Assembly: GCF_008014675.1 (NCBI RefSeq)
Contig: NZ_VOXD01000025.1
Span: 34,840 to 98,839, forward strand
Source of the DNA: Neolewinella aurantiaca
GTDB lineage: Bacteria > Bacteroidota > Bacteroidia > Chitinophagales > Saprospiraceae
DNA: 64,000 nt
Direction: 5' to 3'
Shown: one piece after another, positions 44,357 through 53,632 of the stretch
Numbering within the stretch: the stretch's first letter is position 1
Layout: every line of letters starts with the position of its first letter
Notes under the pieces: model-generated
Databases searched by the model: none
Told to the model about the DNA's origin: nothing
The model's input: only the letters and a program-made list of their open reading frames with translations
Translations under genes and position numbers: made by a program

Positions 44357-45784
44357 CTACTCTTCGTCAGCAGGTAAGGTGACAAGAATTTCCTCGATTC
44401 TGCGTTTGGTGAGCGACATAACGCGGAAGCGGTATTCCTCATAACTCATTTCCTGTTCTTCCTCGGGGAATTGCCCCAGCATTTCGAGCAGGAGCCCGGC
44501 GAGCGACTCCGCATCCCCTTTTACCTCATCAAAAGTATTGGTGGGAAGCTCCAGCACCCGACAAACATCGTTCAGCAGGGTTTTGCCGTCGAATATGAAG
44601 TTGAAATCGTCAATTTTCTCGAAGATGATTTCATCCCCTTCGTCGAACTCATCGTGAATATCTCCGATTACTTCCTCCAGCACGTCCTCCAGGGTAACGA
44701 TGCCTTCAGTACCTCCATATTCATCGACAACGATGGCGAGGTGCATTTTCTCTTGTTGAAACTCCTTGAGCAGATCACTAACTTTTTTGTTTTCCGGAAC
44801 ATAGAGCACCTCCGGCCGCACGAGTACTGACCAGTTGAACTCCGGCCCTTCGTGCCGGTACCCGAGCAAATCTTTGACATAAAGGATTCCCTTCACCTTA
44901 TCGAAATCCTCCTCGAAAACGGGTATCCGGCTGTAACCGTGTTCCCTGATTAAGGCGAGTAATTCGTGGTAATCGATCTTGAGGTCGGCAGCGATTACGT
45001 CTCCGCGGGAGCGCATCACCTGCCTGACCGTCACGTTAGCAAACTGTACAATCCGCTTCAAAATATCCACATCCTGTCGGGGGCCCTCTTCGCCGTTGTC
45101 TTCGTTGTTAACGGTAAGCTCAATGGCTTCGTCAATTTCCTCCTGGCTGGCTGCCGCCGAATCGATGCTGTGGTTCTCCAGCCGCCGTTCCACGATGGAG
45201 GCTCCGCTTACAAGCGCAAACGACAGGGGCTTAAACAGGCTCATCATCGTTTTTACCGGACGGGCCATAAGAGTAGCCAGCCTCAACTTATTGTAGCGGG
45301 CGTAGACCTTGGGCGCAACCTCCCCGAAGAGGACCAACAGGAAAGTCACCCCGATTACGGTGATGCTGAACCGGATGAACGTAGCTGCTATTTCCGCGGG
45401 GATGATGGAAACCCACTCAAAGTTTTCTTGAAGTGTTTCCAGCCAGCCAACAAAAATCCCTTCAGGAAACAGGCTTTCCAACAGCAGCGTCGAGATCAGA
45501 ACAATCGCAATATTGATGAAATTGTTGGCAATCAGGATGGTAGCCAACAGGTTCCGGGGCTGGTCACGAAACGAAAGGATGAGGCGATTAGCGGCACTTT
45601 CTTTGCTTTCGAGCTCTTCATAATCATTGGCCGTCAGGGAAAAAAAAGCGACTTCTGATCCGGAGATGAGTCCCGAAAGGAACAGTAGGATCACAATTGA
45701 AAGTACGCCGAGGCCTAGCCCCGCACCACTGGTTAGCAGGAAGAGGTCTGGCAGGTATAAACAGGGTAAGTCGGAAACGTCCAA
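44357..45784 (-). CDS. gldE: GldE-like CNNM/CBS/CorC protein
   Basis: 475 residues. N-terminal CNNM domain with four hydrophobic segments (LSIVILLFLSGLISGSEVAFFSL, ATILIANNFINIAIV, FLLVLFGEVAPKVYA), a CBS pair (~230-350: QVMRSRGDVIAADLKI, IVVDEYGGTEGIVTLEDVLEEVIGDI) and a C-terminal CorC/HlyC domain. In Bacteroidota the member encoded beside ssb and mutY is GldE, which helps the gliding/T9SS machinery. The usual gldD partner is not next to it. Confidence 0.85.
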   Translation of the reverse strand: MDVSDLPCLYLPDLFLLTSGAGLGLGVLSIVILLFLSGLISGSEVAFFSLTANDYEELESKESAANRLILSFRDQPRNLLATILIANNFINIAIVLISTLLLESLFPEGIFVGWLETLQENFEWVSIIPAEIAATFIRFSITVIGVTFLLVLFGEVAPKVYARYNKLRLATLMARPVKTMMSLFKPLSFALVSGASIVERRLENHSIDSAAASQEEIDEAIELTVNNEDNGEEGPRQDVDILKRIVQFANVTVRQVMRSRGDVIAADLKIDYHELLALIREHGYSRIPVFEEDFDKVKGILYVKDLLGYRHEGPEFNWSVLVRPEVLYVPENKKVSDLLKEFQQEKMHLAIVVDEYGGTEGIVTLEDVLEEVIGDIHDEFDEGDEIIFEKIDDFNFIFDGKTLLNDVCRVLELPTNTFDEVKGDAESLAGLLLEMLGQFPEEEQEMSYEEYRFRVMSLTKRRIEEILVTLPADEE

Positions 45785-45807
45785 CAGGAAGATTTGATGA
45801 TTGAATA

Positions 45808-45815
45808 CAAAGATA
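45808..45815 (-). promoter_or_regulatory. Candidate -7 box of gldE
   Basis: TATCTTTG on the minus strand, 24 bp upstream of the gldE start. Confidence 0.5.
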
Positions 45816-45991
45816 GTGGTTCCCGGTAAGACGTATTGAAAATCCGTTGACTAGAACAAGGCAATCGTGCCTTAAAACATGGTAGGTCGGAGCCGCAACT
45901 AAACTACGGACCGGAACCTCAACAGAAGCGAAACCTTCCGGAGCGGAAAGCTTAACGCTTCAATTGAGATAGTACTCCGTTAACGAGCTTT

Positions 45992-46468
45992 TTAGAATGG
46001 CAAATCCTCGCTATCGTCTGCTGGTGCTGCGGTAGATGGAGGGTTTGCTGGTGAGGCAGCAGTCGGGCTTTTAGGCGGAGGAGTAGACATGGTTGCTGCC
46101 GGCTCTTCGCTCGGCATATAATTGCTGCTGCCACCGCTTCGCGGGGCGGTAGGCATAACGCGGTAGTAGCTGCCTACGACTTCCGTCGTCTTGCGGTTGT
46201 TACCGTCTTTGTCCTGCCACTTGCGGTGAGTGAGTTTACCTTCAAGGTAAATCAGACTTCCTTTTTTCAGGTATTCCTGCGCGCGCTCAGCCAGAGCTCT
46301 CCATACAACAACATCATGCCACTCGGTTTGCTCCTGCCATTCTCCGGCTTTGTCGCGGTAGCTTTCAGAAGTGGCCATGCCGAATTTAGCGACCATCGCA
46401 CCATTTTCCAGTGTGCGTACTTCCGGCTCTGCTCCGAGGCGGCCTACTAGTGTTACTTTGTTAATCAT
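45992..46468 (-). CDS. ssb: Single-stranded DNA-binding protein
   Basis: 158 residues. OB fold to ~110 ([52 protein letters not shown]), then a Pro/Ser/Thr-rich linker and the acidic tip DDSEDLPF that recruits repair proteins. Immediately downstream of mutY (23-bp gap), so the two are probably one transcript. Confidence 0.93.
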   Translation of the reverse strand: MINKVTLVGRLGAEPEVRTLENGAMVAKFGMATSESYRDKAGEWQEQTEWHDVVVWRALAERAQEYLKKGSLIYLEGKLTHRKWQDKDGNNRKTTEVVGSYYRVMPTAPRSGGSSNYMPSEEPAATMSTPPPKSPTAASPANPPSTAAPADDSEDLPF

Positions 46469-46491
46469 TGTTGCGAAGTTTGAATTTGTGG

Positions 46492-47583
46492 TTAAAACAG
46501 ATCCAAAAGTAAGCTTTTATCCGCTAAATAGCGCGTGATCACCCGCGGGAAAGCATAATTTTCAAACATTTTGTTATTCAAAATGATTTTACCACTGATC
46601 TTCTCCGGCATGCCTTTCCAGCTGAAATGGTGAAACACCACGTGAATAGTCTGGTGCGTAAGCTGATGCTTCAGGGGGGCGCTGCGCTTCACAAACCTGA
46701 GGTCGTTGGTGGCTATCCAATCTGGCCAGTTTGCGTGAAGTGCCAATGCGTTGGTTCCCAATCCGGGTTCGTCGGTCTCAATCAACGGGAATTGGAACAG
46801 GTTTTGCCAGATGTCTTTCTCGAGTCGTTGTTCGATGATGGTTTGCCCTTTCTCATCGGCCAGCACCAGAAAGTGAAAGTACCGGGTCCGCCGCTTGAGT
46901 TTCTTTTCCTTAACGGGCAGGTCATAGACAGTGTTTTCAGCAAGGGCTTTACACCGCTCTGTTAACGGACAATGTGAGCACTTTGCTTGCTTGGGCGTAC
47001 AAACCAGCGCGCCGAAATCCATAATGGCCTGATTGAACAAACGCGCGTCAGCGGTTCCCATTGCACCGTCTACTAATTCCTGGTAATGTTTGCGCCCCTT
47101 ACCCGTATCTATTGGTGTGGAGTCGTTGTAGAAACGAGACAGAATCCTGAAAACGTTACCGTCGAGCACCGCAACCTGCCGGCCAAAGGCGAAAGAAGCG
47201 ATGGCTGCTGCCGTGTAGGGACCAACTCCCGGCAAAGTGCGTAAGCCTGCGTAAGTGTCCGGGAAAACACCATCGTGGCTACCCACCACCATCCTTGCTG
47301 CCTTCAGGAGGTTCCGCGCGCGGGAGTAGTAACCCAGGCCTTCCCACAATTTCATGACCGCCTCGTCTTCTGCCGCCGCCAGATCTCCTACTTCAGGATA
47401 AGCTGTCACAAAGCGCTCAAAGTACGGGAGGCCTTGTTCGACCCGGGTCTGTTGCAAAATAATCTCACTCAGCCATATCCGGTAAGGATCCGAAATTGCC
47501 TTCCAGGGCATTGGCCTACGATCGGGATCGTACCAACCCAGTAAAGCGCTGCTAAAAAAAGAATCACGATCAGAGTCAGGCAT
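46492..47583 (-). CDS. mutY: A/G-specific adenine glycosylase
   Basis: 363 residues. HhH-GPD core: [18 protein letters not shown], catalytic Glu region, [17 protein letters not shown] hairpin and [13 protein letters not shown] with catalytic Asp. [4Fe-4S] ligands C-x6-C-x2-C-x5-C at [17 protein letters not shown]. The C-terminal NUDIX-like domain (from ~235) reads oxidised guanine. Removes adenine opposite 8-oxoG. Confidence 0.94.
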   Translation of the reverse strand: MPDSDRDSFFSSALLGWYDPDRRPMPWKAISDPYRIWLSEIILQQTRVEQGLPYFERFVTAYPEVGDLAAAEDEAVMKLWEGLGYYSRARNLLKAARMVVGSHDGVFPDTYAGLRTLPGVGPYTAAAIASFAFGRQVAVLDGNVFRILSRFYNDSTPIDTGKGRKHYQELVDGAMGTADARLFNQAIMDFGALVCTPKQAKCSHCPLTERCKALAENTVYDLPVKEKKLKRRTRYFHFLVLADEKGQTIIEQRLEKDIWQNLFQFPLIETDEPGLGTNALALHANWPDWIATNDLRFVKRSAPLKHQLTHQTIHVVFHHFSWKGMPEKISGKIILNNKMFENYAFPRVITRYLADKSLLLDLF

Positions 47584-47598
47584 CGGGCAAAGTTGAGA

Positions 47599-47629
47599 AA
47601 AAAAATGCCATGGCCTGTGAGGCCATGGC
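47599..47629 (-). terminator. Terminator of the sigma factor gene
   Basis: GCCATGGCCT / AGGCCATGGC, 10-bp stem with GTG loop, followed on the minus strand by a run of T (A's at 47598-47605). Confidence 0.85.
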
Positions 47630-47669
47630 TGAAAAATTAATCAATCGTGAAATAATAGGCTTTTCCAAT

Positions 47670-48203
47670 TTAGTACGTTTCTCGCAACTTTCCGTACTGG
47701 CTCGCAATTTGCGTCTTCAAATCTTTACGTGCAAAGAAAATGCGGCTTTTTACGGTGCCAAGCGGAAGACCAAGGTGATCAGCAATTTCCTGGTATTTAA
47801 ATCCTTGGTAGTGCATCATGAAGGGAATGCGCGTACTCTCGTCCAGAAGCTCAATCATGTCTTTGAGCTCCTTGATCAGGATATTACTGTCAGCTTCGTT
47901 CTCAATAGTTACTCCTCCTGAATTCAGGTAGTAGAGGTTATCGGTATTATCGAGAATGGTTTTGGACTTCACTTTCTTACGGTAGTTGTTGATAAAGATG
48001 TTCTTCATGATGGTAAAAAGCCATGCTTTAAGGTTAGTGCCAGCCCGGAACTTGTCACGGTTAGACATTGCACGGAAAGCCGTCTCCTGATACAGGTCCT
48101 TAGCATCTTCCGAATTTTTTGTCAGTTTGTAGGCAAAAGAATTAAGGAGCGTGGTGAGGTTGTTGAATTCACCAACAAACTCGTTTTGGGTCATAACTTT
48201 CAT
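47670..48203 (-). CDS. ECF-type RNA polymerase sigma factor
   Basis: 177 residues. Sigma region 2 (~18-85): SEDAKDLYQETAFRAMSNRDKF, NLKAWLFTIMKNIFINNYRK; region 4 (~115-170): FKYQEIADHLGLPLGTVKSRIFFARKDL. No anti-sigma gene or sensing domain is adjacent. This very conserved Bacteroidota ECF lineage may be the PorX-linked SigP type, but sequence alone cannot settle it. ATG 48203 is used; MTQNEF at 48194 is an alternative. Confidence 0.9.
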   Translation of the reverse strand: MKVMTQNEFVGEFNNLTTLLNSFAYKLTKNSEDAKDLYQETAFRAMSNRDKFRAGTNLKAWLFTIMKNIFINNYRKKVKSKTILDNTDNLYYLNSGGVTIENEADSNILIKELKDMIELLDESTRIPFMMHYQGFKYQEIADHLGLPLGTVKSRIFFARKDLKTQIASQYGKLRETY

Positions 48204-48225
48204 ACGGTGGGGGTATTGAACACGT

Positions 48226-48257
48226 CAAAGTTAAGGGTACAAAAACATGAGTACAAA
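48226..48257 (-). promoter_or_regulatory. Promoter of the ECF sigma gene
   Basis: On the minus strand TTTG (48254-48257), 20-nt spacer, TAACTTTG (48226-48233): an exact match to the Bacteroidota housekeeping consensus, with a ~15-nt 5' UTR. Confidence 0.8.
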
Positions 48258-48558
48258 TAAATAAATACACCGTGTGCAAGATTTCATACCGTTAGACTCG
48301 ACTACTAATCAATCTGTTACGGTCTGATTCCGAAACAGAACATGGAAAAAGCAGCTGGCACATCCATTAAAGATAGTATTTTCAGTAAAAAATGAAAGTT
48401 TAGTTACACTTGTAAGTAATTTATGCGCTGAATGCCGCCTGAATCCCGCTCAAACAGAGATCCCGAAAAAATTCCTCTTTTTATACCTTTTTGAAAGAAG
48501 AACACCACTTTTACAACGGCAGGTGCTTTCAGCCCGGCTGGGATGGCATCAATTCGAA

Positions 48559-48575
48559 GGCGCTGACGCAGGTGC
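48559..48575 (-). repeat. Dispersed motif, TCA-centred copy
   Basis: Reverse-strand GCACCTGCGTCAGCGCC preceded by seven T. The 425-bp gap from 48204 to 48628 otherwise contains the sigma promoter and no gene. Confidence 0.9.
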
Positions 48576-48628
48576 AAAAAAAGTTTCCGGCAAAGTTCTT
48601 CCAACTCTTCAACGATGTCTCTGCCAAC

Positions 48629-49720
48629 TTATCGCTGTGCTTTTGCAACAAAGTACATTGCAGCAGCAAAGAAGATGATATTGGGCATCCACATCCCCAG
48701 GTATACCGGAATGACCGGGCTCGCCGTGATGGTGGAAGCAAACCGGCTTAGAAAAACGAACAGCGCTCCGATAAAAATACCGAGAGCTAGTTGTACTCCC
48801 ATTCCTCCCCGCGTTTTACGGCCGGCAACTGCTACCCCGATAAGGGTAAGGATAAAAATCGTAAACGGCTCTGCAGTACGCCGCGCCAATTCCACCTCAT
48901 AGCGCCGGAAATTCCCGGACCCCCGTTCCTTTTGTTTACGCAGGTAGGCCAGTAGTTCGGGGGTACTCATCGCAGATTGCTGGTTGCCGTATTCAATAAA
49001 GTCCGTCGGGTTCAGGTTCAGTACGGTGTCCAGTGTCCTTCGGCCGCCAAGCTCTAGCGTTTCATCTTCCCCGTCAAACGTCCGGATTTCGTAGTTGGAC
49101 AGTTGCCAGAACGAAGTATCACCATGAATGTAGCGAGCAGAACGGGCCTTGGTCAGGCTCCTGAGCTCGTTCTCCTGAAAGTACTCTATCCTGAAATTAC
49201 GGGCGCTGCTGTCCCTTTTACTGAAGTGAGTCATGAACACCTTCGTGTTCGGAGCTACGAACATGTGGACGTTCTGTGTCTTACCCACATCCCGGTTTCG
49301 GTTAAAGTATACCCGCTCCAGGTTCGTCCTGTGGGCGTTCCCCCACGGAATAACGTAATGTATGCCCACGATATAGAGCAAGGATAAAAAGGCCGCAGAG
49401 ACGAGGTAAGGGCGTAAAAACCGCCAGAAACTAACCCCCGCGTTCAGGATACTGATGATCTCTGAATTGTTGGCCATCCGTCCCGTAAAGAAAATAACGG
49501 CGATCAGCGTAAGCATTGGCCACAAAAAGCCCAGAATGAACAACAGAAAGGTAGGAAAGTACTCGAAAGCAATCTCCATCTTACTAATGTCGCTCTCGAT
49601 AAACCTTTCGATCTTCTCGCTAAAGTCGATGATCAGGCTAACCATAGAGAAGATGAGCACCGTAAAGAAGAAGGTCCTCAGAAATTTCCCAATAATGTAC
49701 CAGTCGAGTTTTTTCAGCAT
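48629..49720 (-). CDS. LptF/LptG-family LPS export permease
   Basis: 363 residues. Three N-terminal helices (DWYIIGKFLRTFFFTVLIFSMVSLIIDF..., LFILGFLWPMLTLIAVIFFTG), a periplasmic beta-jellyroll (~135-265) and three C-terminal helices (FTIFILTLIGVAVAGRKTRGGMGVQLALG). Extracts LPS from the inner membrane with LptB2. Bacteroidota usually have two such genes; only one is present here, and LptF versus LptG is not decided. Confidence 0.88.
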   Translation of the reverse strand: MLKKLDWYIIGKFLRTFFFTVLIFSMVSLIIDFSEKIERFIESDISKMEIAFEYFPTFLLFILGFLWPMLTLIAVIFFTGRMANNSEIISILNAGVSFWRFLRPYLVSAAFLSLLYIVGIHYVIPWGNAHRTNLERVYFNRNRDVGKTQNVHMFVAPNTKVFMTHFSKRDSSARNFRIEYFQENELRSLTKARSARYIHGDTSFWQLSNYEIRTFDGEDETLELGGRRTLDTVLNLNPTDFIEYGNQQSAMSTPELLAYLRKQKERGSGNFRRYEVELARRTAEPFTIFILTLIGVAVAGRKTRGGMGVQLALGIFIGALFVFLSRFASTITASPVIPVYLGMWMPNIIFFAAAMYFVAKAQR

Positions 49721-49738
49721 ACAGAACGCAAAGGTAAG

Positions 49739-49746
49739 CTTTCTCT
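49739..49746 (-). promoter_or_regulatory. Candidate -7 box of the LptF/G gene
   Basis: TACCTTTG on the minus strand, 19 bp upstream of the start. Confidence 0.5.
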
Positions 49747-49793
49747 AATGACCCTATCCGGAGAAAAATTGTGGCTCAGCGGGGCTAAAAACC

Positions 49794-49832
49794 AAAAAGT
49801 GCTGTCGCTCCGTTGGAGCGACAGCACTTTTT
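49794..49832 (-). terminator. Terminator of the metalloprotease gene
   Basis: 18-bp perfect stem AAAAAGTGCTGTCGCTCC / GGAGCGACAGCACTTTTT with GTT loop, 23 bp past the protease stop; works in both directions. Confidence 0.92.
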
Positions 49833-49854
49833 GTTATTGCACTAGGTCGGTCAG

Positions 49855-52800
49855 TTACCGCTTCACTACGCGGCGCACTGCGCCGTCGATGCGGAGCAGG
49901 TAAACGCCCGAAGGAAGTGCTGAGGTATTCAACGTTGCCGCTTTAGCAGCGCCGTCAACGCGGCTGCTCTGCAGCAGGCGACCGTTCATATCAAAAAGCT
50001 CCAGGTCGATGTTGCGGTTGATGGCAACATCCCAACGGATGCTGAGGTCATTGGCTACCGGGTTAGGGAAGACACTCAGGCCTGCCTCAAGCGCACTGAC
50101 TTCACGGTTCGAGACAATTGCCCCATCGAAAATGAGAACGTCATGGTACGCTACCGCCAGGTATCCGCCGTCAGGCGTTGTAACTACGTAGCCGAAGTCA
50201 TCCGTATCGGCGTCGGCATCGGCGCTTTCGTAGAAGAGACCCAGACCGTTTATGTCTGCCTGAGAGAACGAGTCCCCTACCTGAAGTACATTGCCATAAA
50301 GCTCAAGGTTACCAAATTCAGGCAGTGCAGTCAGTGTGTACATTACATCTCCGCTGTTGTACTGATCGCTCGTAACGCTGAGTTTCTCCTTCAGGACCAC
50401 GCTGCGGCCAAGGGGTTCAACCTCCGTAGCGGTGTTGTTGATCCGGGAAAGGTTAGAGGCACTCACATCGGCACAGAATTCAATATCCCAGCTGATGATA
50501 GAGCCGGCACCGTTTCCTGTTTCGCTAACGGCCACTTCCAGCAACCATTCACCGAAAATGTCTTCGCCGTTGAAATCAGCAAGTGACCCTTCAGGAATGA
50601 ATACCCGCTCATCGTCTGGCGGACAAGCAACTGCCACCGGTGCATCGTCATCGAAGCCAAGATCCAGGCGGTTGGTCGAGAAGCACTTCTCGTCGTAAAG
50701 AACCACTCTTGTTCCCGCAGGACTGATCAGAGTGAGGGTCAGCTTGGAAACGAAGTTGTAACGAACATCGACATTCGGTAAGTTCACATCGCTGATTGCG
50801 CCGGATTCTTCAATGAAGAGTGCAGAAGTACGAACGTAAGAAGGCCCGCTTCCCGGCAGGTTAACGTCGTCTTCCGTTTTGTACGGCGTACAAGAACTGT
50901 TCACTGTTCTGAAGCTGTTCGGATCAGTCCACTCACCTGCTCCACAAACGTTGGTTGGGCGGATACGCCAGAAGTACAGCGTGTTGGAGTCAAAGAATTC
51001 GGCGGGCAGGTAATTTGTTGAAGTCAGTCCGCTGGAACGTTCAAAAATTGATTCTTCGCTGAACGTCGGAGAGGTGGCAATTTCGATTTCGTAAGTATCG
51101 GCGTTTACGGCATCAGTCCAGTTAAACGTAGTCGCCAGAATTACACCAGTAGTACCTTCTGCCGGAGCAGTCGTTGCGAGATCACTGTAGTCGTTGTCGG
51201 TAACGTCAAACAGGATGGTACGGCGGGCGGTGTCTTGTCCTTCAGCAACAGCAACAACGACAACCTCCAGCGGGCCGGAGTAGCGTACATCACTCAGGTC
51301 AACCGTCAGAGTGCCATCCACTCCGGGCACAAGAATGTCATCGGAGAACTCAGCTACTGCGCCATCAGGAAGGTTTTCGGTATCGATGGAAAGAGCGATC
51401 GGAGCAGCGAAGTTCAGGATGCTGCCCGTATTGAGTTCAATTGAAAGTACGTCCGGGAGGCAAACCTCTTCGAAGCGAGTAGAAGGTTCCAGGGTGAAGG
51501 ACGGTACTTCCGCCGGGAGCACGTTGAATTCGCTGGTATTTACGTTCAGGAATACATTGTCAGCAGCTTCCACCATAATGCGGCCGCTGGAGGTGAGCGC
51601 CTCTTCCGGAACGGTGATGAAGGCACTACCGATGTTGGGTGCGTCTTCGGCCAGAACGATGTCGAAGGTTTCTCCGCCATCGGTAGACATAACGATGTTG
51701 ACGCGCTTACAATTTACCGGAGCCTGATCGGTGTTGGCCACGTCCCAGGTAATCTCCCGGTAATCGCCAACGTGAAGGTCTCCTCCTGCGATATCGTCTA
51801 CCAGGAACGGCCCTGCCACATCAGAGGTGAAGAAGTGCAGCTGTTTCCAGTCTACTCCGCCGGCCATTGGGTTATTGTCGCGCGCAGTAAGGCGGAAGGT
51901 CATTTCGCGGGTGTAGGTGGGCAGCACCTCTTCATTGTCCTGAATATCATTGACGATACGGTTGAGGGTAGGAAAGTAACGCACATTTCCGTCCGGGACG
52001 GGGAAGAAAGAGCGGAACAACGGCGCGTTTCCGGAAGGATTGTTGATGTCGGAGGCCGGGCCAAGATCGTACTGTTCCCAAGTATAGGTAAGTGCGTCGC
52101 CGTTGGCGTCGGTTGCCGTTCCGGTAAGGCGGAAAGGAGTGCTGACGGGAATGGTGAAGTCATCTTCGTAGTCGAAATCCACCTCGGGGGTGAAGTTATC
52201 TGTTTCGATCACGGTGGCACAGTCGGCAGCTCCGGTCTCGCGGGTAAAGGTCAGAAACTGCTCGAGGCTTCCTACGTGGTAGTAAGACTGTTCGCCGCCG
52301 ATGTTCTGGCTGCCACACGCTCCGGCATAAGACATGATGGTTGTTCCTGACCCTGGCTCAAAAGCCGTTCCGCTGGCGCGCTGGCCATCGTTGCCGGGGC
52401 AGTTGTTCCAACTGTGGCTCACTGAGAACTGGTGCGCTACCTCGTGCGCCATAATGCGCAGGGCAGCTGCAACCACGGTACCACCCACACAGGTTACACC
52501 GCGGGTTTTTCCGCCGTCGTTACAAGCATTTCCGCTCACTACTCCCCCAACGTCAGAGCAACGTCCGGTCAGGATATGGCCAAGATCGTAACTCCCAAGC
52601 GGTATACCCGCTGCGGTGAAGGCCGGGAGCACCTGCCCCAGTAGTCTGCCACCTTCCTGATCGGGGTTGATGTAAGGATCCGATGCCGCGTCCAGATAGA
52701 TGAGCGTATCGACAATGGTGAGTTGCATCCGGATGCCGACTTCGTTTTCAAAGATCGCATTGATCGTGCTCACTACCGTGTTATATGCTTCACGAACAGC

Positions 52801-53466
52801 AGCCTTGGTTCCTCCTACGCGATCAGCGAACTCTCCGGTGTTGGTAATGATCAGATCGTAGACCCGGAGTTCGCGGGCTTCATTGCCTGCTTTTAAACCG
52901 TTGTGTGCACCTGCGTGCGCGCCTCGTTCCAGCATTTCCTCGCTAAGCTCGAGGTCGGCGTAATCGGGCATGTTGACATCATCGTAGCCACAAGACATTT
53001 CACCTTCGTCTTCGGCAGCCATTGCCATGAATTCGCTGTAGTTAGACACACGGTAGTTGCCGCTGTTGTCTTCTATCGGGTCGATGACAAAGTAGCCATT
53101 CGGTCCGCGAACCACCGCCGACATTTTGTTGGGAGATGTAGCCACGCGGCCACCACCCCAGGGGCCCACCAAACGGTAGCTTCCCAGTTCAGGATCGTCG
53201 GCCATGGGGCTGTTGTACGCAGTAAACTCCGCAAAACCTCCGCCGGGCAAAGGAAGACTTACTACCGTCTTGCTCTTGAGGCCCTGAAACTCCAAAGGAG
53301 CCTGCTTCAACTCGTCTCTGAGCAGGTCGAGATCGACCGATACGGTCTTTACGTCCTGAATTTCAGAAGTAACAGCTACTGAGCCGGTGAACTGGAAGGG
53401 GGAAGTTTGGGCGGTTAAGCCGAGCGTGACACAAAGGGCCAACGCGAGAGATAACAGTCTGATCAT
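49855..53466 (-). CDS. T9SS-secreted reprolysin-like metalloprotease
   Basis: 1203 residues. Signal peptide MIRLLSLALALCVTLGLTAQ. Metzincin catalytic domain ~200-415: zinc motif HEVAHQFSVSH at 341-351 and Met-turn TTIMSYAG at ~375. Several Ig/Fn3-like beta domains follow, then a P-domain (~900-1020: SDVNLPNVDVRYNFVSKLTLTL...). The last ~75 residues (LSVFPNPVANDLSIRW ... LPSGVYLLRIDG) are a type-A T9SS sorting signal. A secreted protease, probably with an N-terminal propeptide to ~190. Paired Cys are many. A dispersed-motif copy lies in the codons for AHAGAH. Confidence 0.9.
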   Translation of the reverse strand: MIRLLSLALALCVTLGLTAQTSPFQFTGSVAVTSEIQDVKTVSVDLDLLRDELKQAPLEFQGLKSKTVVSLPLPGGGFAEFTAYNSPMADDPELGSYRLVGPWGGGRVATSPNKMSAVVRGPNGYFVIDPIEDNSGNYRVSNYSEFMAMAAEDEGEMSCGYDDVNMPDYADLELSEEMLERGAHAGAHNGLKAGNEARELRVYDLIITNTGEFADRVGGTKAAVREAYNTVVSTINAIFENEVGIRMQLTIVDTLIYLDAASDPYINPDQEGGRLLGQVLPAFTAAGIPLGSYDLGHILTGRCSDVGGVVSGNACNDGGKTRGVTCVGGTVVAAALRIMAHEVAHQFSVSHSWNNCPGNDGQRASGTAFEPGSGTTIMSYAGACGSQNIGGEQSYYHVGSLEQFLTFTRETGAADCATVIETDNFTPEVDFDYEDDFTIPVSTPFRLTGTATDANGDALTYTWEQYDLGPASDINNPSGNAPLFRSFFPVPDGNVRYFPTLNRIVNDIQDNEEVLPTYTREMTFRLTARDNNPMAGGVDWKQLHFFTSDVAGPFLVDDIAGGDLHVGDYREITWDVANTDQAPVNCKRVNIVMSTDGGETFDIVLAEDAPNIGSAFITVPEEALTSSGRIMVEAADNVFLNVNTSEFNVLPAEVPSFTLEPSTRFEEVCLPDVLSIELNTGSILNFAAPIALSIDTENLPDGAVAEFSDDILVPGVDGTLTVDLSDVRYSGPLEVVVVAVAEGQDTARRTILFDVTDNDYSDLATTAPAEGTTGVILATTFNWTDAVNADTYEIEIATSPTFSEESIFERSSGLTSTNYLPAEFFDSNTLYFWRIRPTNVCGAGEWTDPNSFRTVNSSCTPYKTEDDVNLPGSGPSYVRTSALFIEESGAISDVNLPNVDVRYNFVSKLTLTLISPAGTRVVLYDEKCFSTNRLDLGFDDDAPVAVACPPDDERVFIPEGSLADFNGEDIFGEWLLEVAVSETGNGAGSIISWDIEFCADVSASNLSRINNTATEVEPLGRSVVLKEKLSVTSDQYNSGDVMYTLTALPEFGNLELYGNVLQVGDSFSQADINGLGLFYESADADADTDDFGYVVTTPDGGYLAVAYHDVLIFDGAIVSNREVSALEAGLSVFPNPVANDLSIRWDVAINRNIDLELFDMNGRLLQSSRVDGAAKAATLNTSALPSGVYLLRIDGAVRRVVKR
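52907..52923 (+). repeat. Dispersed motif inside the metalloprotease gene
   Basis: GCACCTGCGTGCGCGCC, antisense to the coding strand (R-G-A-H-A-G-A). Confidence 0.85.
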
Positions 53467-53487
53467 AATAGGTTTCTACTTGGTCAA

Positions 53488-53495
53488 CAAAGATA
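53488..53495 (-). promoter_or_regulatory. Candidate -7 box of the metalloprotease gene
   Basis: TATCTTTG on the minus strand, 22 bp upstream of the start. Confidence 0.5.
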
Positions 53496-53632
53496 CAAGA
53501 TGCGCACGGGACATAAGCGTCGCCTAGCATACATAGTAGCTAGTGGGCAAGGGGCAGTGCCTGCCCTACGAGAGGGCGTACACTCCCGCAGCAACGTGCG
53601 GAACATCACCAGTTGCATTCTCTCCGTAATGA

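Noticed and set aside
47584..48628. Anti-sigma factor next to the ECF sigma gene
   Set aside because: Neighbouring frames are mutY and LptF/G; no small membrane protein of that type exists in the gaps.
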